From an uncultured Anaerolineae bacterium (GTDB lineage Bacteria > Chloroflexota > Anaerolineae > Anaerolineales > Villigracilaceae): 64,000 nucleotides of DNA. Below the pieces are notes generated by a model, which was not told where the DNA came from, did no database searches, and saw only the letters and a program-made list of their open reading frames with translations. Shown in pieces: positions 24,994-34,135 of the stretch. The position numbers and the translations under genes are program-made. Each line of letters opens with the position of its first letter. The stretch's first letter is position 1. The stretch covers positions 310,001 to 374,000 of the forward strand of contig CAIQVH010000031.1 in NCBI GenBank assembly GCA_903875215.1. Direction: 5' to 3'.

Positions 24994-26259
24994 ATGGATT
25001 ATCCCTTCCGACAGCTATTGCAAATCCCGCCTTCCCGTTTGGACGAGATCAACAACGTCCTGCTAAACTCCGATTCGAAAGTGATGAATAATTTCATCGC
25101 GGTGGTCGCCAAATATGGCACACCAGAAGAAATTAATGCCAAACACAAAGCCGCGCGCAAGCTCGACAACCTGATGAGAATCGTCGAAGAGCGCGCGCCC
25201 GCTCACATTGCCGATCTGAATTGGTTAATGGAACAACGCAAAAGCGGCGCATTCGCCTCGCTGGCGGAATATCGGCGCAAGGTGTTGGGCGCCAAAGCGG
25301 AGAAAATGTCCTTCGCTGAATCCACCCCTGTCACGCTGGAAGTATCTGCCCTGCAATATTTCCCCTGGGTGCGGGAAATGTGCGAGCGGGCCATCAAAGA
25401 CCGGACTCTGGTTCCCGGCCGCTTTATCGCTGTGCGAAAGATGAAAGAAAGCGAGCTGGATGGCGACCTGCCGGCCATTGTGGCGGCGCTGGATATTATG
25501 GGCGCCTCGTTTGTGGAGACGCTCGACACCAAGGGCACCGATGGCTCAAACCCGCACCTGGGCGGCCCGGCAACCATCACTGGCTATTTTGGCGGCATCG
25601 GCCAGCCCAACGATCACGCCCTGATGTGGCTGGACGAGTTTTTGTATTACTACACCAATTACGGCGTCCAGCATGTGCTGAACTTCAACGCCGGGACGAT
25701 TTTGCTCGGTTTCCTGCTGTATAAACTCGGTGTGGATATCCAGTTCAAGATTTCGGTCTTTTTCGGCTCCGACAACCCCTACCACGCCCTGTGGATTATG
25801 ACCGCCGCCAAGCTGTTCAGCCGCGACGATGGAACTTCCCCGCTGATTGGCTTCAACTGGTCGAACTCGATCAATAACGAGACCATGGAACTGACCGCGC
25901 AATTCCGCAAACAGCTTGGCTTTGAGGATGTGGTGCGCTTCGAACACCATATCACCGAGGCGTACAAAAGCATCATCCTGCAACCCTATGATCGGCGCAA
26001 CGAACTGGTGGCAATTGCCGACCACGTGGCGAATATTTCTGCCAAGCACGAAGGCGGCTTGCCGAGCACAGAAACCACTCGCGAGCACACATCCGACATT
26101 TTGGATTACTTCCGCGCCAAAGATGAAGTCATCGCCAGCGGGCATTGGGACGCGCTGAAGCTCAATTTTATGGACAAGGTCGACGCCTGCAACTCTTCGG
26201 CGCAGATGTTGACCGAGGCCGGGCTCAGCTTTGTGGCGGCGAAAGAATTACACCGCTAG
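24994..26259 (+). CDS. Unrecognised 421-residue protein downstream of panB
   Basis: I do not recognise this family. The protein is soluble, with no signal peptide or membrane segment. Residues 1-120 are helical and charged. The core is rich in glycine/aromatic motifs that look catalytic: VETLDTKGTDGSNPHLGGPA (about 176-195), GYFGGIGQPNDHALMW, HVLNFNAGTILLG, FFGSDNPYHALW and GFNWSNSINNETME. The C-terminal part has conserved-looking histidines (RFEHHITEAYKS, AKHEGGLPSTETTREHTSD). An enzyme acting on a small acid or nucleotide-like substrate is plausible but unproven. TTAAGGAGAAAAA gives a strong ribosome site. It follows panB by 57 bases and ends at a terminator, so the two form an operon. Confidence 0.8.
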   Translation: MDYPFRQLLQIPPSRLDEINNVLLNSDSKVMNNFIAVVAKYGTPEEINAKHKAARKLDNLMRIVEERAPAHIADLNWLMEQRKSGAFASLAEYRRKVLGAKAEKMSFAESTPVTLEVSALQYFPWVREMCERAIKDRTLVPGRFIAVRKMKESELDGDLPAIVAALDIMGASFVETLDTKGTDGSNPHLGGPATITGYFGGIGQPNDHALMWLDEFLYYYTNYGVQHVLNFNAGTILLGFLLYKLGVDIQFKISVFFGSDNPYHALWIMTAAKLFSRDDGTSPLIGFNWSNSINNETMELTAQFRKQLGFEDVVRFEHHITEAYKSIILQPYDRRNELVAIADHVANISAKHEGGLPSTETTREHTSDILDYFRAKDEVIASGHWDALKLNFMDKVDACNSSAQMLTEAGLSFVAAKELHR

Positions 26260-26282
26260 CGCGCCCTGCTTTGAAGAAATAG

Positions 26283-26310
26283 AAAAGGCGCGGGGGCTCC
26301 CGCGCCTTTT
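26283..26310. terminator. Bidirectional terminator between convergent operons
   Basis: AAAAGGCGCGGG (26283-26294), loop GGCT, CCCGCGCCTTTT (26299-26310). It serves both the panB operon and guaB. Confidence 0.9.
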
Positions 26311-26329
26311 GATTCTCATCAATTCCAGG

Positions 26330-27781
26330 TTACAACCGGCGCACATCGTGCGATCCGCTCTCGCGAATCCCTGCCGGGGTGATTTCGACAAATTCAGCCT
26401 CTTCCTGTAATTGCCGGATATTGTGCGCCCCGCCATAACTCAACCCGGAACGCAGCCCGCCTACCAGCTGGTGCAACACCTCGGCTACATGTCCACGATA
26501 CGGCACGACGGCTTCTACACCTTCCGGAACCACTTTGTCCCAATCTTCCGGACTTTCAGCCGATTCTTCGTTGCGCTCGGCAGCACGCCGTCCCATGGTG
26601 GCCGCCAAAGAGGCCATACCGCGCACCACCTTAAATTTCTGTCCATCACGGATGACCGCCGAACCGGGCGATTCCTCGGTGCCGGCGAACAGGCTGCCGA
26701 TCATAACTGTTTCTGCGCCTGCCGCCAGTGCCTTAACAAGATCCCCGCCTTTTTGTATGCCGCCATCAGCAATCAGCGGCAGGTCACGCCCTGAGTCGCG
26801 CACCCCTTCCAGGCTGTCCAGAATGGCCGTCAACTGCGGCACGCCAAACCCAGTCACCATGCGAGTTGTACAAATAGACCCCGGCCCGATACCCACCTTG
26901 ATGGCATCCGCGCCGGCCTCCGACAACTCGCGCGCGCCTTCACGCGTGGCCACGTTCCCGGCAATAATTTGAGCAGACGGGAAATGCTGGCGAATGGCGC
27001 GCACCATCTCCACGCAGTGATCGGCATGCCCATGGGCGATATCCAGCACCAGCACATCCGCGCCGGCAACCAGCAATGCTTCGGTGCGCTCCATCTCGCC
27101 ACGCGTCACACCGATGGCCGCGCCGACACGCAAATGACCTTTCTCATCCAGCGCCGCGCTGGTTTCCGGGCGGATGATGTCCTGGGCAGTAATTAACCCG
27201 TGCAGGTTGCCCTGCTCATCAAGCACGGGCAGCTTCTCGAGACGGTGAGCATACAACAAGGCGCGAGCATCATCCAACGTGACACCTGGTCGGGCACTGA
27301 TGATCTTCTCACGCCCGGTCATGACCTGGTGCACAAATTGCATTTCCGGCGGAGCAAGCAGCAAATCGCGACTGGAAACGATTCCGGCAAAGTGGCCATT
27401 CTCATCTGTAACCACCAACCCGCCGACTCCGTGTCGCCGCAATGCTTCAGCCGCCTCAGCCACGGAAGCCTGGGCTCCGACCGAATAAGGTTTTTCAACG
27501 ATAAACCCACGCGCCCGCTTGACCTTCTGCACCTGTCGGACCTGCTGGTCGATGGTCATAAAGCGATGCAAGATGCCGATACCTCCGCTCTGCGCCATGG
27601 CAATCGCCATGCTGGCTTCGGTGACGGTATCCATATTGGCGCTGATCACAGGAATATTGAGTTGAATGCTGGCTGTCAGACGGGAGACCGTCGAAACATC
27701 GTTGCGAGACTTGATGGAGGAACGGCGCGGAACCAGCAGAACATCATCGAAGGTCAAGGCTTTGGTAGGGCGGATTTTCAT
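26330..27781 (-). CDS. guaB: IMP dehydrogenase (CBS-domain containing)
   Basis: This enzyme oxidises IMP to XMP with NAD+, the committed step to GMP. In 483 residues the TIM barrel carries the catalytic Cys304 in GPGSICTTR, the substrate loop [35 protein letters not shown] and the terminal [10 protein letters not shown]. Residues about 90-200 are the inserted CBS pair ([16 protein letters not shown] and [18 protein letters not shown]). Start ATG 27781 follows AAAAGGATCCCGTC. The SYGGA segment differs from the usual G(Y/M)xG, so a GuaB-like paralogue such as the actinobacterial GMP reductase GuaB1 cannot be excluded. Confidence 0.88.
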   Translation of the reverse strand: MKIRPTKALTFDDVLLVPRRSSIKSRNDVSTVSRLTASIQLNIPVISANMDTVTEASMAIAMAQSGGIGILHRFMTIDQQVRQVQKVKRARGFIVEKPYSVGAQASVAEAAEALRRHGVGGLVVTDENGHFAGIVSSRDLLLAPPEMQFVHQVMTGREKIISARPGVTLDDARALLYAHRLEKLPVLDEQGNLHGLITAQDIIRPETSAALDEKGHLRVGAAIGVTRGEMERTEALLVAGADVLVLDIAHGHADHCVEMVRAIRQHFPSAQIIAGNVATREGARELSEAGADAIKVGIGPGSICTTRMVTGFGVPQLTAILDSLEGVRDSGRDLPLIADGGIQKGGDLVKALAAGAETVMIGSLFAGTEESPGSAVIRDGQKFKVVRGMASLAATMGRRAAERNEESAESPEDWDKVVPEGVEAVVPYRGHVAEVLHQLVGGLRSGLSYGGAHNIRQLQEEAEFVEITPAGIRESGSHDVRRL

Positions 27782-27883
27782 TGACGGGATCCTTTTCAGA
27801 AACAACACATTCCCGGGGCATCCCCCGGGAGTTTTCGCAACATTGTACCAAGATTTTAGACTTTTCTCGAATCAACAGGTGCG

Positions 27884-28114
27884 TTAAATTTCCACAGCGA
27901 GACAGGTTAAGGTCTCTTCCACACCCGGAATCGGCTGGATGGCCCCGGCCAGGATATTTCCCAGGTCATTCAAATCTTTGGATTCGATGACAGCGACGGC
28001 ATCATAAGGGCCGAAGGTCATGTTGACTTCACGCACCTGTTCCACCCTGCGCATCTGGCGCACCACATCACGGACTTCACCCGTACGAATGTTGATCAAA
28101 ACGTATGCTTTCAT
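27884..28114 (-). CDS. Stand-alone RAM domain (Lrp/AsnC ligand-binding) protein
   Basis: This 76-residue protein (KAYVLINIRTGEVRDVVRQM opening, FGPYDAVAVIE core) consists only of the alpha/beta RAM domain of Lrp/AsnC regulators and lacks the DNA-binding helix-turn-helix. Such proteins assemble as dimers or higher rings and bind amino acids. ATG 28114 follows GGAG at good spacing; a longer proline-rich upstream frame is rejected. TATAAT lies at 28151-28156 on the minus strand. The role is unknown; it might tune another Lrp-type regulator. Confidence 0.85.
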   Translation of the reverse strand: MKAYVLINIRTGEVRDVVRQMRRVEQVREVNMTFGPYDAVAVIESKDLNDLGNILAGAIQPIPGVEETLTCLAVEI

Positions 28115-28150
28115 CGCTGCTCCGTAAACCAATTGGATAGTCTGATAAGA

Positions 28151-28156
28151 ATTATA
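28151..28156 (-). promoter_or_regulatory. -10 box of the RAM-domain gene
   Basis: The minus strand reads TATAAT 36 bases before the ATG; a GGAG ribosome site lies between. Confidence 0.55.
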
Positions 28157-28267
28157 TTGCGGAGGCGGCGGCGGGCATAATTCCATTCGTCACAAGGCGG
28201 GCATACCATTCATCACTGACACACGTGACAATTTCCTACGTGCCGATTAGCCAACTGACTCCTGCCG

Positions 28268-29293
28268 CTAGCGCCTGATTCGCGCGCTGGCGGTTAGAAA
28301 GCCGGCCAGCAACAGCGCTGTCAATACGATCGCGCCAAGAATAGGCAAAGAGGCATTCTGCGGCGCCACAGCAACCTTGGGCAACGGTGTAACAGTCAGG
28401 GTAGGCGAAGGTAGGGCAGTCCAGGTGGGCACCGGGGTATAGGTAGGCGGGGCGGTCGGGGTGATGGTTGAAGTCGCCGTCGGTAGAGGGACGATCTTGA
28501 CGAGCAGTTTTGTCTGCGGATAAATGTTGGCGTTTTCGGCCAGGTTATTCAGCTTACGGATTTCAGCCACTTTCACACCGTAGGAAATAGCGATCAACCA
28601 GAGCGTTTCGCCAGGCTGGACAATGTGGAACAGCTTGCCATCCGAATCAGGGGTGGACGGGAGGATGGTGCTGGCCAACGGGCCGGCAACCACTTCCGGA
28701 GTGTAGGTACTGCCCGGGGTTCCGCCGGGCAGGGTCGGAGCGGGAACGGAGGTTGTCTGTGGCGCAGAACTGCCGGAGGGCCGGCTGCAGTCGATCACAT
28801 AATAAATATAATCCCCCACCTGCGCTGCGCCCGCGCCAATTTCGGTCAGGTTTCCAGAAAGCATGGTGTTCAAATGGGGGGCGTCACCCTGCCATTCCTG
28901 AACTGCCTGCAAGGGTGTTTTGTTTACCCCGGCAGTGATATTTTCAGAGAAAAAGCCTCCCAGGCTCAGATCACCACCAACCGGGTAGCCGGCATTCAGT
29001 GCGCGCTGGTAAGGCCTCGTTCCGCCATAACCGTAATGCGAAACCCCGTTGGCCGCCATGTATTCGGCGTGTTGTTGGGCGATGCTCATCAAAATCGTAT
29101 TTATGGAATAGCCCGGCAGGCCATTTGCGGCGCGTAGCGCGTTGACCTGATCGATCAGCCCATAAGCATCGGCAAAAGTGCCGCCCGGTTGACGAACCGG
29201 AGGCTGATCGGGCGCGGCATGCACCCTGCCTGGCTGTGAAATGCCCACGGGGAGGAATAAAAGCGCGAACAAGAGAAATATACGCAGTTTCAT
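28268..29293 (-). CDS. Exported CAP-domain protein with LysM domain and C-terminal anchor
   Basis: This 341-residue protein has a signal peptide (MKLRIFLLFALLFLPVG, cleavage near residue 26, VHA). A CAP/SCP-like domain spans about 40-170 (INTILMSIAQQHAEYMAANGVSHYG; the family's metal-site His is present). A LysM domain sits at about 225-270 (FHIVQPGETLWLIAISYGVKVAEIRKLNN), followed by a Thr/Pro-rich spacer and a C-terminal membrane segment with RIRR. It is therefore probably held at the cell surface and binds cell-wall glycan. TACAAT lies ten bases before ATG 29293, giving a nearly leaderless mRNA, and a CRP-like site lies upstream of that. Confidence 0.88.
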   Translation of the reverse strand: MKLRIFLLFALLFLPVGISQPGRVHAAPDQPPVRQPGGTFADAYGLIDQVNALRAANGLPGYSINTILMSIAQQHAEYMAANGVSHYGYGGTRPYQRALNAGYPVGGDLSLGGFFSENITAGVNKTPLQAVQEWQGDAPHLNTMLSGNLTEIGAGAAQVGDYIYYVIDCSRPSGSSAPQTTSVPAPTLPGGTPGSTYTPEVVAGPLASTILPSTPDSDGKLFHIVQPGETLWLIAISYGVKVAEIRKLNNLAENANIYPQTKLLVKIVPLPTATSTITPTAPPTYTPVPTWTALPSPTLTVTPLPKVAVAPQNASLPILGAIVLTALLLAGFLTASARIRR

Positions 29294-29303
29294 GGCAGGT
29301 TGT

Positions 29304-29350
29304 ATTGTACCAATTATTTTTGTCCGGGGTATTTGTGACATTTCTCACAA
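29304..29350 (-). promoter_or_regulatory. CRP/FNR-type site and -10 box in front of the CAP-LysM gene
   Basis: TTGTGACATTTCTCACAA on the plus strand (29333-29350) is a perfect TGTGA-N6-TCACA, the core of the CRP consensus. TACAAT (minus strand, 29304-29309) predicts a start near 29297-29298, placing the site centre at about -44, close to class II activator geometry (-41.5). The next gene on the plus strand is 183 bases away, so the minus-strand gene is the better target. Confidence 0.6.
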
Positions 29351-29475
29351 TATACTCCCCCCATCCAGTGCTAGAATGCTAGTTGGTCGTTTTCTGCTGT
29401 CTGTTCGCGAAAAATGAGGACATTCCGCTAAAAAAACGGTGACTTGTGCCGGGCTGTCTTTACAAGCTAATCTTG

Positions 29476-29481
29476 TATAAT
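29476..29481 (+). promoter_or_regulatory. -10 box upstream of the acyl-CoA synthetase gene
   Basis: TATAAT 52 bases before the ATG; no good -35 box is seen at 16-18 bases. GAAAGGA before the ATG is the ribosome site. Confidence 0.5.
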
Positions 29482-29533
29482 TACCGGATCGATTTTATCT
29501 ACTTTAAGCTATCATAGCTCTTGAAAGGATTTT

Positions 29534-32290
29534 ATGAACCCCATACCCACCTCCTCCACCGGGCGCGACTCATTTGACCCGGCGCACGATGTCTACCATT
29601 ATACGGATAATCCGCTGACGAGCATTTTCGCCCCCAAGAACGTGGCTGTGATTGGCGCCACGGAAAAAGAAGGCAGCGTTGGCCGCACCATCTTGTGGAA
29701 CCTGATCTCCAGCCCGTTTGGTGGAGCCGTATTCCCGATCAACCCCAAACGGCCCAGTCTGCTTGGCATCAAGGCCTATCCAACCATCACAGATGTCCCC
29801 GATCCGATTGACCTGGCCGTTGTGGTGACGCCTTCCACCTCCATCCCTGGCATTATCGCTGAATGCGGCGAACTGGGCGTCAAGGGTGCGATCGTCATCT
29901 CGGCAGGCTTCAAAGAAATCGGCCCGGATGGTGTGGAACTGGAGCGTCAGCTGCTGGAAAATGCCCGCAAGTATAAAATGCGCATCGTCGGCCCGAACTG
30001 CCTGGGGGTGATGAGCCCAATCAGCGGGTTAAATGCCACCTTTGCAGCCGGGATGGCGCGCAAGGGTAAGGTTGCTTTCATCAGCCAGTCCGGGGCGCTG
30101 TGCACTTCAGTTCTTGACTGGTCATTCAAGGAAAATGTCGGTTTTTCGTCTTTTGTCTCGGTCGGTTCGATGCTGGATGTGGATTGGGGCGACCTGATCT
30201 ATTACCTGGGGAACGATCCGCACACCGAAAGTATCGTCATGTACATGGAAACCATCGGCGATGCGCGCTCCTTTATGTCAGCGGCACGCGAAGTGGCTCT
30301 GACCAAGCCGATCATTGTCATCAAGCCGGGCCGCACAGAAGGTGCTGCCCGCGCTGCGGCCAGTCACACCGGCTCGCTGACAGGCTCGGATGAGGTGCTG
30401 GATGCCGCTTTCCGCCGCTGCGGTGTGCTGCGCGTCAACACCATCGGCGAAATCTTCTCAATGGCTGAAGTGCTCGGCCGCCAGCCACGCCCCAAAGGCC
30501 CGCGCCTGACCATTTTGACCAATGCCGGCGGCCCCGGCGTACTCGCCACCGACACACTGCTTACGACCGGCGGCGAACTGGCGCCCATCTCCCCCGAGGC
30601 GATGGCCAAATTCAACGAGTTTTTGCCCGCCTCCTGGAGCCACAACAACCCGATAGATATCATCGGCGACGCCAGCCCGGAACGCTACGCCAAGTCGCTC
30701 GAAGTCGCCGCCGAAGACCCCAACAGCGACGGCATGCTCGTCATCCTGACGCCGCAGGCCATGACCGATCCAACGGCCACTGCCGAATTGTTGAAGAATT
30801 ACGCCAAAAAATTTGACAAGCCCCTGTTGGCCTCCTGGTCTGGCGGGCAGGAAGTTGCCGCTGGAGAAGCCATCCTGAACAAGGCCGGCATTCCCACCTT
30901 TGAATATCCGGATGCCGCTGCGCAGGCCTTTTCGTTCATGTGGCACTCCTCCGATAACCTGCGCACCCTCTACGAAACCCCCACCCTGCCCGACGACTCA
31001 CTCGGCGCGCCAGACCGCGCCAAAGCTCGCGAAATCCTTGAGCATGTGCGCGCCACCGGGCGCGATCTGCTGACCGAAGCCGAATCCAAACAGCTGCTGG
31101 CTGCCTATGGCATCCCCACCACGCCAACCGTGGTAGCCACCACCGCCGCCGAAGCTGCCCAAACCGCCGCGCAGATGGGTTTCCCGGTCGTACTCAAACT
31201 CCACTCTGAAACCATCACCCACAAAACCGACGTTGGCGGAGTCAAACTCAACCTGAAAGATGCCGCCGCAGTGGAAGCCGCCTTCAACGAGATCAAGGCC
31301 TCGGTCAGCGAAAAAGCCGGCGCGGAACATTTCCTCGGCTGCACCGTACAGCCCATGATCAAAATGGAAGGATACGAACTGATCGTCGGCTCCTCCATCG
31401 ACCCGCAGTTTGGGCCGGTTCTGCTCTTTGGAACCGGCGGCCAGCTGGTGGAAGTCTTCAAAGACCGTGCCCTGGCGCTGCCGCCGCTTAATACGACCAT
31501 CGCCCGGCGCATGATTGAACGCACCAAAATCTACAAAGCTCTGCTCGGCGTGCGCGGACGCCAGCCCGTGGATCTGGACGCACTCGAAAAACTGATGGTA
31601 CGCTTCAGCCAGCTGATCGCCGAACAACGCTGGATCAAAGAACTGGACATCAACCCACTGATTGCCGCGCCTGAAGGCATCCTGGCACTCGACGCGCGCG
31701 TAGTGCTGTTTGACCGTCAGACCCCCGAAAGCGCCCTACCCAGACTGGCCATCCGCCCCTACCCGAACAAATATGTGGCCCCGTGGACCATGAAAGATGG
31801 CCGCCAGGTCATCATCCGCCCAATCCGCGCCGAGGATGAACCGCTGATGCGCAAATTCCATGTTGGCCTCTCAGATCGCACGGTCTACCTGCGCTACCTT
31901 TCGCCAATGCTGCTCAGCCAGCGTGTCACCCATGAGCGCCTGGCACGCATGACCCATAACGACTATGACCGGGAAATTGCCCTGGTGGTGGAAGGCGAAG
32001 ATAATGACGAGCGCGCCATTTACGGCGTGGCGCGGCTGAGCAAACTGCGCGGCGAAGAAACAGAAGCGCGCCTCTCCATGCTGGTCAGCGACCGCTTCCA
32101 GGGCCAGGGACTGGGCCACGAATTAATCCGCCGCATCATCGAAGTTGCCCGCAGCGAACAAATCAAACGCATCATCGCCGGAATGTCCCCCGAAAATGAA
32201 ACCATGCGCCAGCTATGCCGCAAAGCCGGCTTCTCAACCATCGCCACCAACCCTAAAACCGGCATGGTGGAAGCAGTCATGACGCTCTAA
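29534..32290 (+). CDS. ADP-forming acyl-CoA synthetase fused to a GNAT domain
   Basis: This 918-residue protein has the architecture of Pat/PatZ-type proteins. In order: CoA-binding Rossmann domain (about 30-160, [14 protein letters not shown]), ligase/succinyl-CoA-synthetase-like domains (to about 480), ATP-grasp domain (about 500-720, [22 protein letters not shown]) and GNAT acetyltransferase (about 750-915, [15 protein letters not shown] acyl-CoA loop). His278 in ASHTGSLTG matches the phosphohistidine of active ADP-forming acetyl-CoA synthetases, which, as I recall, is lost in the enterobacterial acetyltransferase Pat. The enzyme may make ATP from acyl-CoA, acetylate proteins, or both. It is read alone and ends at a terminator. 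Confidence 0.9.
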   Translation: MNPIPTSSTGRDSFDPAHDVYHYTDNPLTSIFAPKNVAVIGATEKEGSVGRTILWNLISSPFGGAVFPINPKRPSLLGIKAYPTITDVPDPIDLAVVVTPSTSIPGIIAECGELGVKGAIVISAGFKEIGPDGVELERQLLENARKYKMRIVGPNCLGVMSPISGLNATFAAGMARKGKVAFISQSGALCTSVLDWSFKENVGFSSFVSVGSMLDVDWGDLIYYLGNDPHTESIVMYMETIGDARSFMSAAREVALTKPIIVIKPGRTEGAARAAASHTGSLTGSDEVLDAAFRRCGVLRVNTIGEIFSMAEVLGRQPRPKGPRLTILTNAGGPGVLATDTLLTTGGELAPISPEAMAKFNEFLPASWSHNNPIDIIGDASPERYAKSLEVAAEDPNSDGMLVILTPQAMTDPTATAELLKNYAKKFDKPLLASWSGGQEVAAGEAILNKAGIPTFEYPDAAAQAFSFMWHSSDNLRTLYETPTLPDDSLGAPDRAKAREILEHVRATGRDLLTEAESKQLLAAYGIPTTPTVVATTAAEAAQTAAQMGFPVVLKLHSETITHKTDVGGVKLNLKDAAAVEAAFNEIKASVSEKAGAEHFLGCTVQPMIKMEGYELIVGSSIDPQFGPVLLFGTGGQLVEVFKDRALALPPLNTTIARRMIERTKIYKALLGVRGRQPVDLDALEKLMVRFSQLIAEQRWIKELDINPLIAAPEGILALDARVVLFDRQTPESALPRLAIRPYPNKYVAPWTMKDGRQVIIRPIRAEDEPLMRKFHVGLSDRTVYLRYLSPMLLSQRVTHERLARMTHNDYDREIALVVEGEDNDERAIYGVARLSKLRGEETEARLSMLVSDRFQGQGLGHELIRRIIEVARSEQIKRIIAGMSPENETMRQLCRKAGFSTIATNPKTGMVEAVMTL

Positions 32291-32296
32291 CTGACC

Positions 32297-32321
32297 CAGG
32301 GGCGGGCAAAACCCGCCCCTG
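32297..32321 (+). terminator. Terminator after the acyl-CoA synthetase gene
   Basis: CAGGGGCGGG, loop CAAAA, CCCGCCCCTG (32312-32321), followed by a weak T-rich stretch (TTGATTT). Confidence 0.75.
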
Positions 32322-32338
32322 TTGATTTAATCGCCAAG

Positions 32339-32983
32339 ATGACCGCCAACCACTACCAAATCCGCGTTTGCGATAACCCAACCTGTGGATTACGCTACCC
32401 GCTGGTTGCAGGCCACCCATTCGGAGAACGCTGCCCGCTCTGCCTGGCCAGCACCCATATTGCGCTGGAACATGCCCTCGAGCGGGAAACTGTCAGCCCG
32501 CCGGGGCCGGTTTCCGCACCCGTGCTGGAAGCCCTGCTGGATAATATCCGCTCGGCCTGGAACGTTGGTGCCATCTTCCGCAGCGCCGATGGGCTGGGAG
32601 TATCGAAGCTGTATCTGGGCGGCATCACCCCCACCCCAGAAACTGCCGGCGTGGCGAAAACTGCGCTTGGCGCGGAGCTCTGCCTGCCGTGGGTGGCCGC
32701 CCGCAACGCGCTGACTCTGGCTGAAGAACTAATCAGCTCTGGGGTGCGTCTGTGGGCGCTGGAACAGGATGCCCGCGCCGTGCCAGTCGAGACAGAATGG
32801 CAGCCAGACCAGCGGCGTGTGGTGTTGATTGTCGGTAACGAGGTGAGCGGTGTGGATCCGGCTTTGCTGGATCTGTGCGAGCGGATTGTTTTTATCCCAA
32901 TGCAGGGCCGGAAACGCTCCTTAAATGTGGAGGTCGCTTTCGGTGTGGGGGTTTCGGCGCTGAAAAATGCCTGCCGCAGGTGA
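32339..32983 (+). CDS. SpoU/TrmH-type RNA 2'-O-methyltransferase with N-terminal zinc ribbon
   Basis: This 214-residue protein has a C-terminal SPOUT domain with the three SpoU motifs: LDNIRSAWNVGAIFRSADG (about 67-85), IVGNEVSGV and IPMQGRKRSLNVEVAFGV. It should methylate a ribose in tRNA or rRNA using SAM. The first 35 residues carry CDNPTCGLRYP and GERCPLC, four cysteines that look like a zinc ribbon, an uncommon N-terminal addition that may bind RNA. There is no clear ribosome site before ATG 32339; TTTAAT seven bases upstream might be a -10 box for a leaderless mRNA. Confidence 0.87.
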   Translation: MTANHYQIRVCDNPTCGLRYPLVAGHPFGERCPLCLASTHIALEHALERETVSPPGPVSAPVLEALLDNIRSAWNVGAIFRSADGLGVSKLYLGGITPTPETAGVAKTALGAELCLPWVAARNALTLAEELISSGVRLWALEQDARAVPVETEWQPDQRRVVLIVGNEVSGVDPALLDLCERIVFIPMQGRKRSLNVEVAFGVGVSALKNACRR

Positions 32984-32995
32984 GTTTCCTGTCGC

Positions 32996-34108
32996 TTAAT
33001 TCTGTTCCTTTTTCAGGCTCTGCAAGATGGCCTGCCAACCTGGGGTGTCGTGCAGGCTGAGTAGGTGTTTTGAACCAACGATACTTTCGTAATCATCAAA
33101 ACCACGTTTCACGGCTTCTGCCAGGTAATGCAAAGCCTTTTCGCTGCGGCCCAGCAAGGCGGCATCACAGGCTGCGCCCCAGTAGGCCCAGTCGGGGACG
33201 TCGCCAAGCGGGAAGGCTTTTTCGTAAAACTCGAGGGCCTGGGCGTATTCCCCGCGGCCGTGGGCGAAGTAACCATTGCTGGCCAGGTTTTTTGCATCGT
33301 CAAACCAGCCCATGAAGGCCGGATAGTCGCTTATTTTTTCGAACCCGGTCTTCAGCGCGGTCGCTCCCGAACCGATATTGGTGGCGCTGCAATGCCACCC
33401 GATGCGGGCCACGTCGCGCGAACGGGCCAGTTCGATGAAGGCGGAGGCCAGCAGCGTGGCAAATCCGCGGCGCTGGTAATCTTCATGAGTCGCAATGCCA
33501 ACTTCGCAGCGATGACGCGTGTTGTACTCGGAAAGGCACCACCCGACGATTTGGTCGGCACGCACCAGGCACAAACCAAAGCTTTTGGCAAGGAAATCTT
33601 CCACAGAATCGCGTTCAGAGATCATCTCGTCGGTGAGGAACTCCAGGTTTTGCCAGGGTTCTTTCAGCAGTTGGGCATTGACCTGGCGGATGGAAAACCC
33701 GGCCGGGAGCAGGCTTTTCCATTCAATGGAATTGGCTTTTAGGGAAAAGTAGGAGCGCTGGGTTTTGATGGGATATTTCTGCGCCAGCATGGCGGTGATA
33801 AACGGTTCCCACTCTTCGGTGGGGTAATTCACCACATAAGAATCTATCCCGGACTGCCAGGCTTGCAAGGCATAGACGCCAAAGAAAATTTTCCTTGCCT
33901 GGGCGACCATTTCAAGATTGCCAGGTGCGCCGGCCAGGTAAAAGCGATGGCCGGTCCACGTCAGGGCGGTTTGAGGACGCAGGGTGTTATCCACATAAAT
34001 AGGCGCGGAGATGTCTCCGGCCAGAATGGCTTGCAAGGGCAGGTGCAAATCCTGTTTCCGAAACAAGGGCCGGACTCGTTCATAATCTGAGAGATCAATT
34101 GGGTACAA
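32996..34108 (-). CDS. GNAT-type acetyltransferase with C-terminal TPR-like region
   Basis: This 370-residue protein has an N-terminal portion resembling large GNAT_acetyltran proteins. The acyl-CoA loop region is HEDYQRRGFATLLASAFIE (about 212-230), with strand signature CEVGIATHEDYQRRGFA and terminal ALKTGFEK. Residues about 290-365 look like tetratricopeptide repeats (ARGEYAQALEFYEKAFPLG and LGRSEKALHYLAEAVKRG). The start is a TTG at 34108, supported by CAGGAGA seven bases upstream; no ATG fits. The substrate is unknown. It follows the FAD/Fe-S oxidoreductase gene by 27 bases and is probably in its operon. Confidence 0.78.
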   Translation of the reverse strand: MYPIDLSDYERVRPLFRKQDLHLPLQAILAGDISAPIYVDNTLRPQTALTWTGHRFYLAGAPGNLEMVAQARKIFFGVYALQAWQSGIDSYVVNYPTEEWEPFITAMLAQKYPIKTQRSYFSLKANSIEWKSLLPAGFSIRQVNAQLLKEPWQNLEFLTDEMISERDSVEDFLAKSFGLCLVRADQIVGWCLSEYNTRHRCEVGIATHEDYQRRGFATLLASAFIELARSRDVARIGWHCSATNIGSGATALKTGFEKISDYPAFMGWFDDAKNLASNGYFAHGRGEYAQALEFYEKAFPLGDVPDWAYWGAACDAALLGRSEKALHYLAEAVKRGFDDYESIVGSKHLLSLHDTPGWQAILQSLKKEQN

Positions 34109-34135
34109 GGTTTTTCTCCTGAAAAAGGGAACCGC

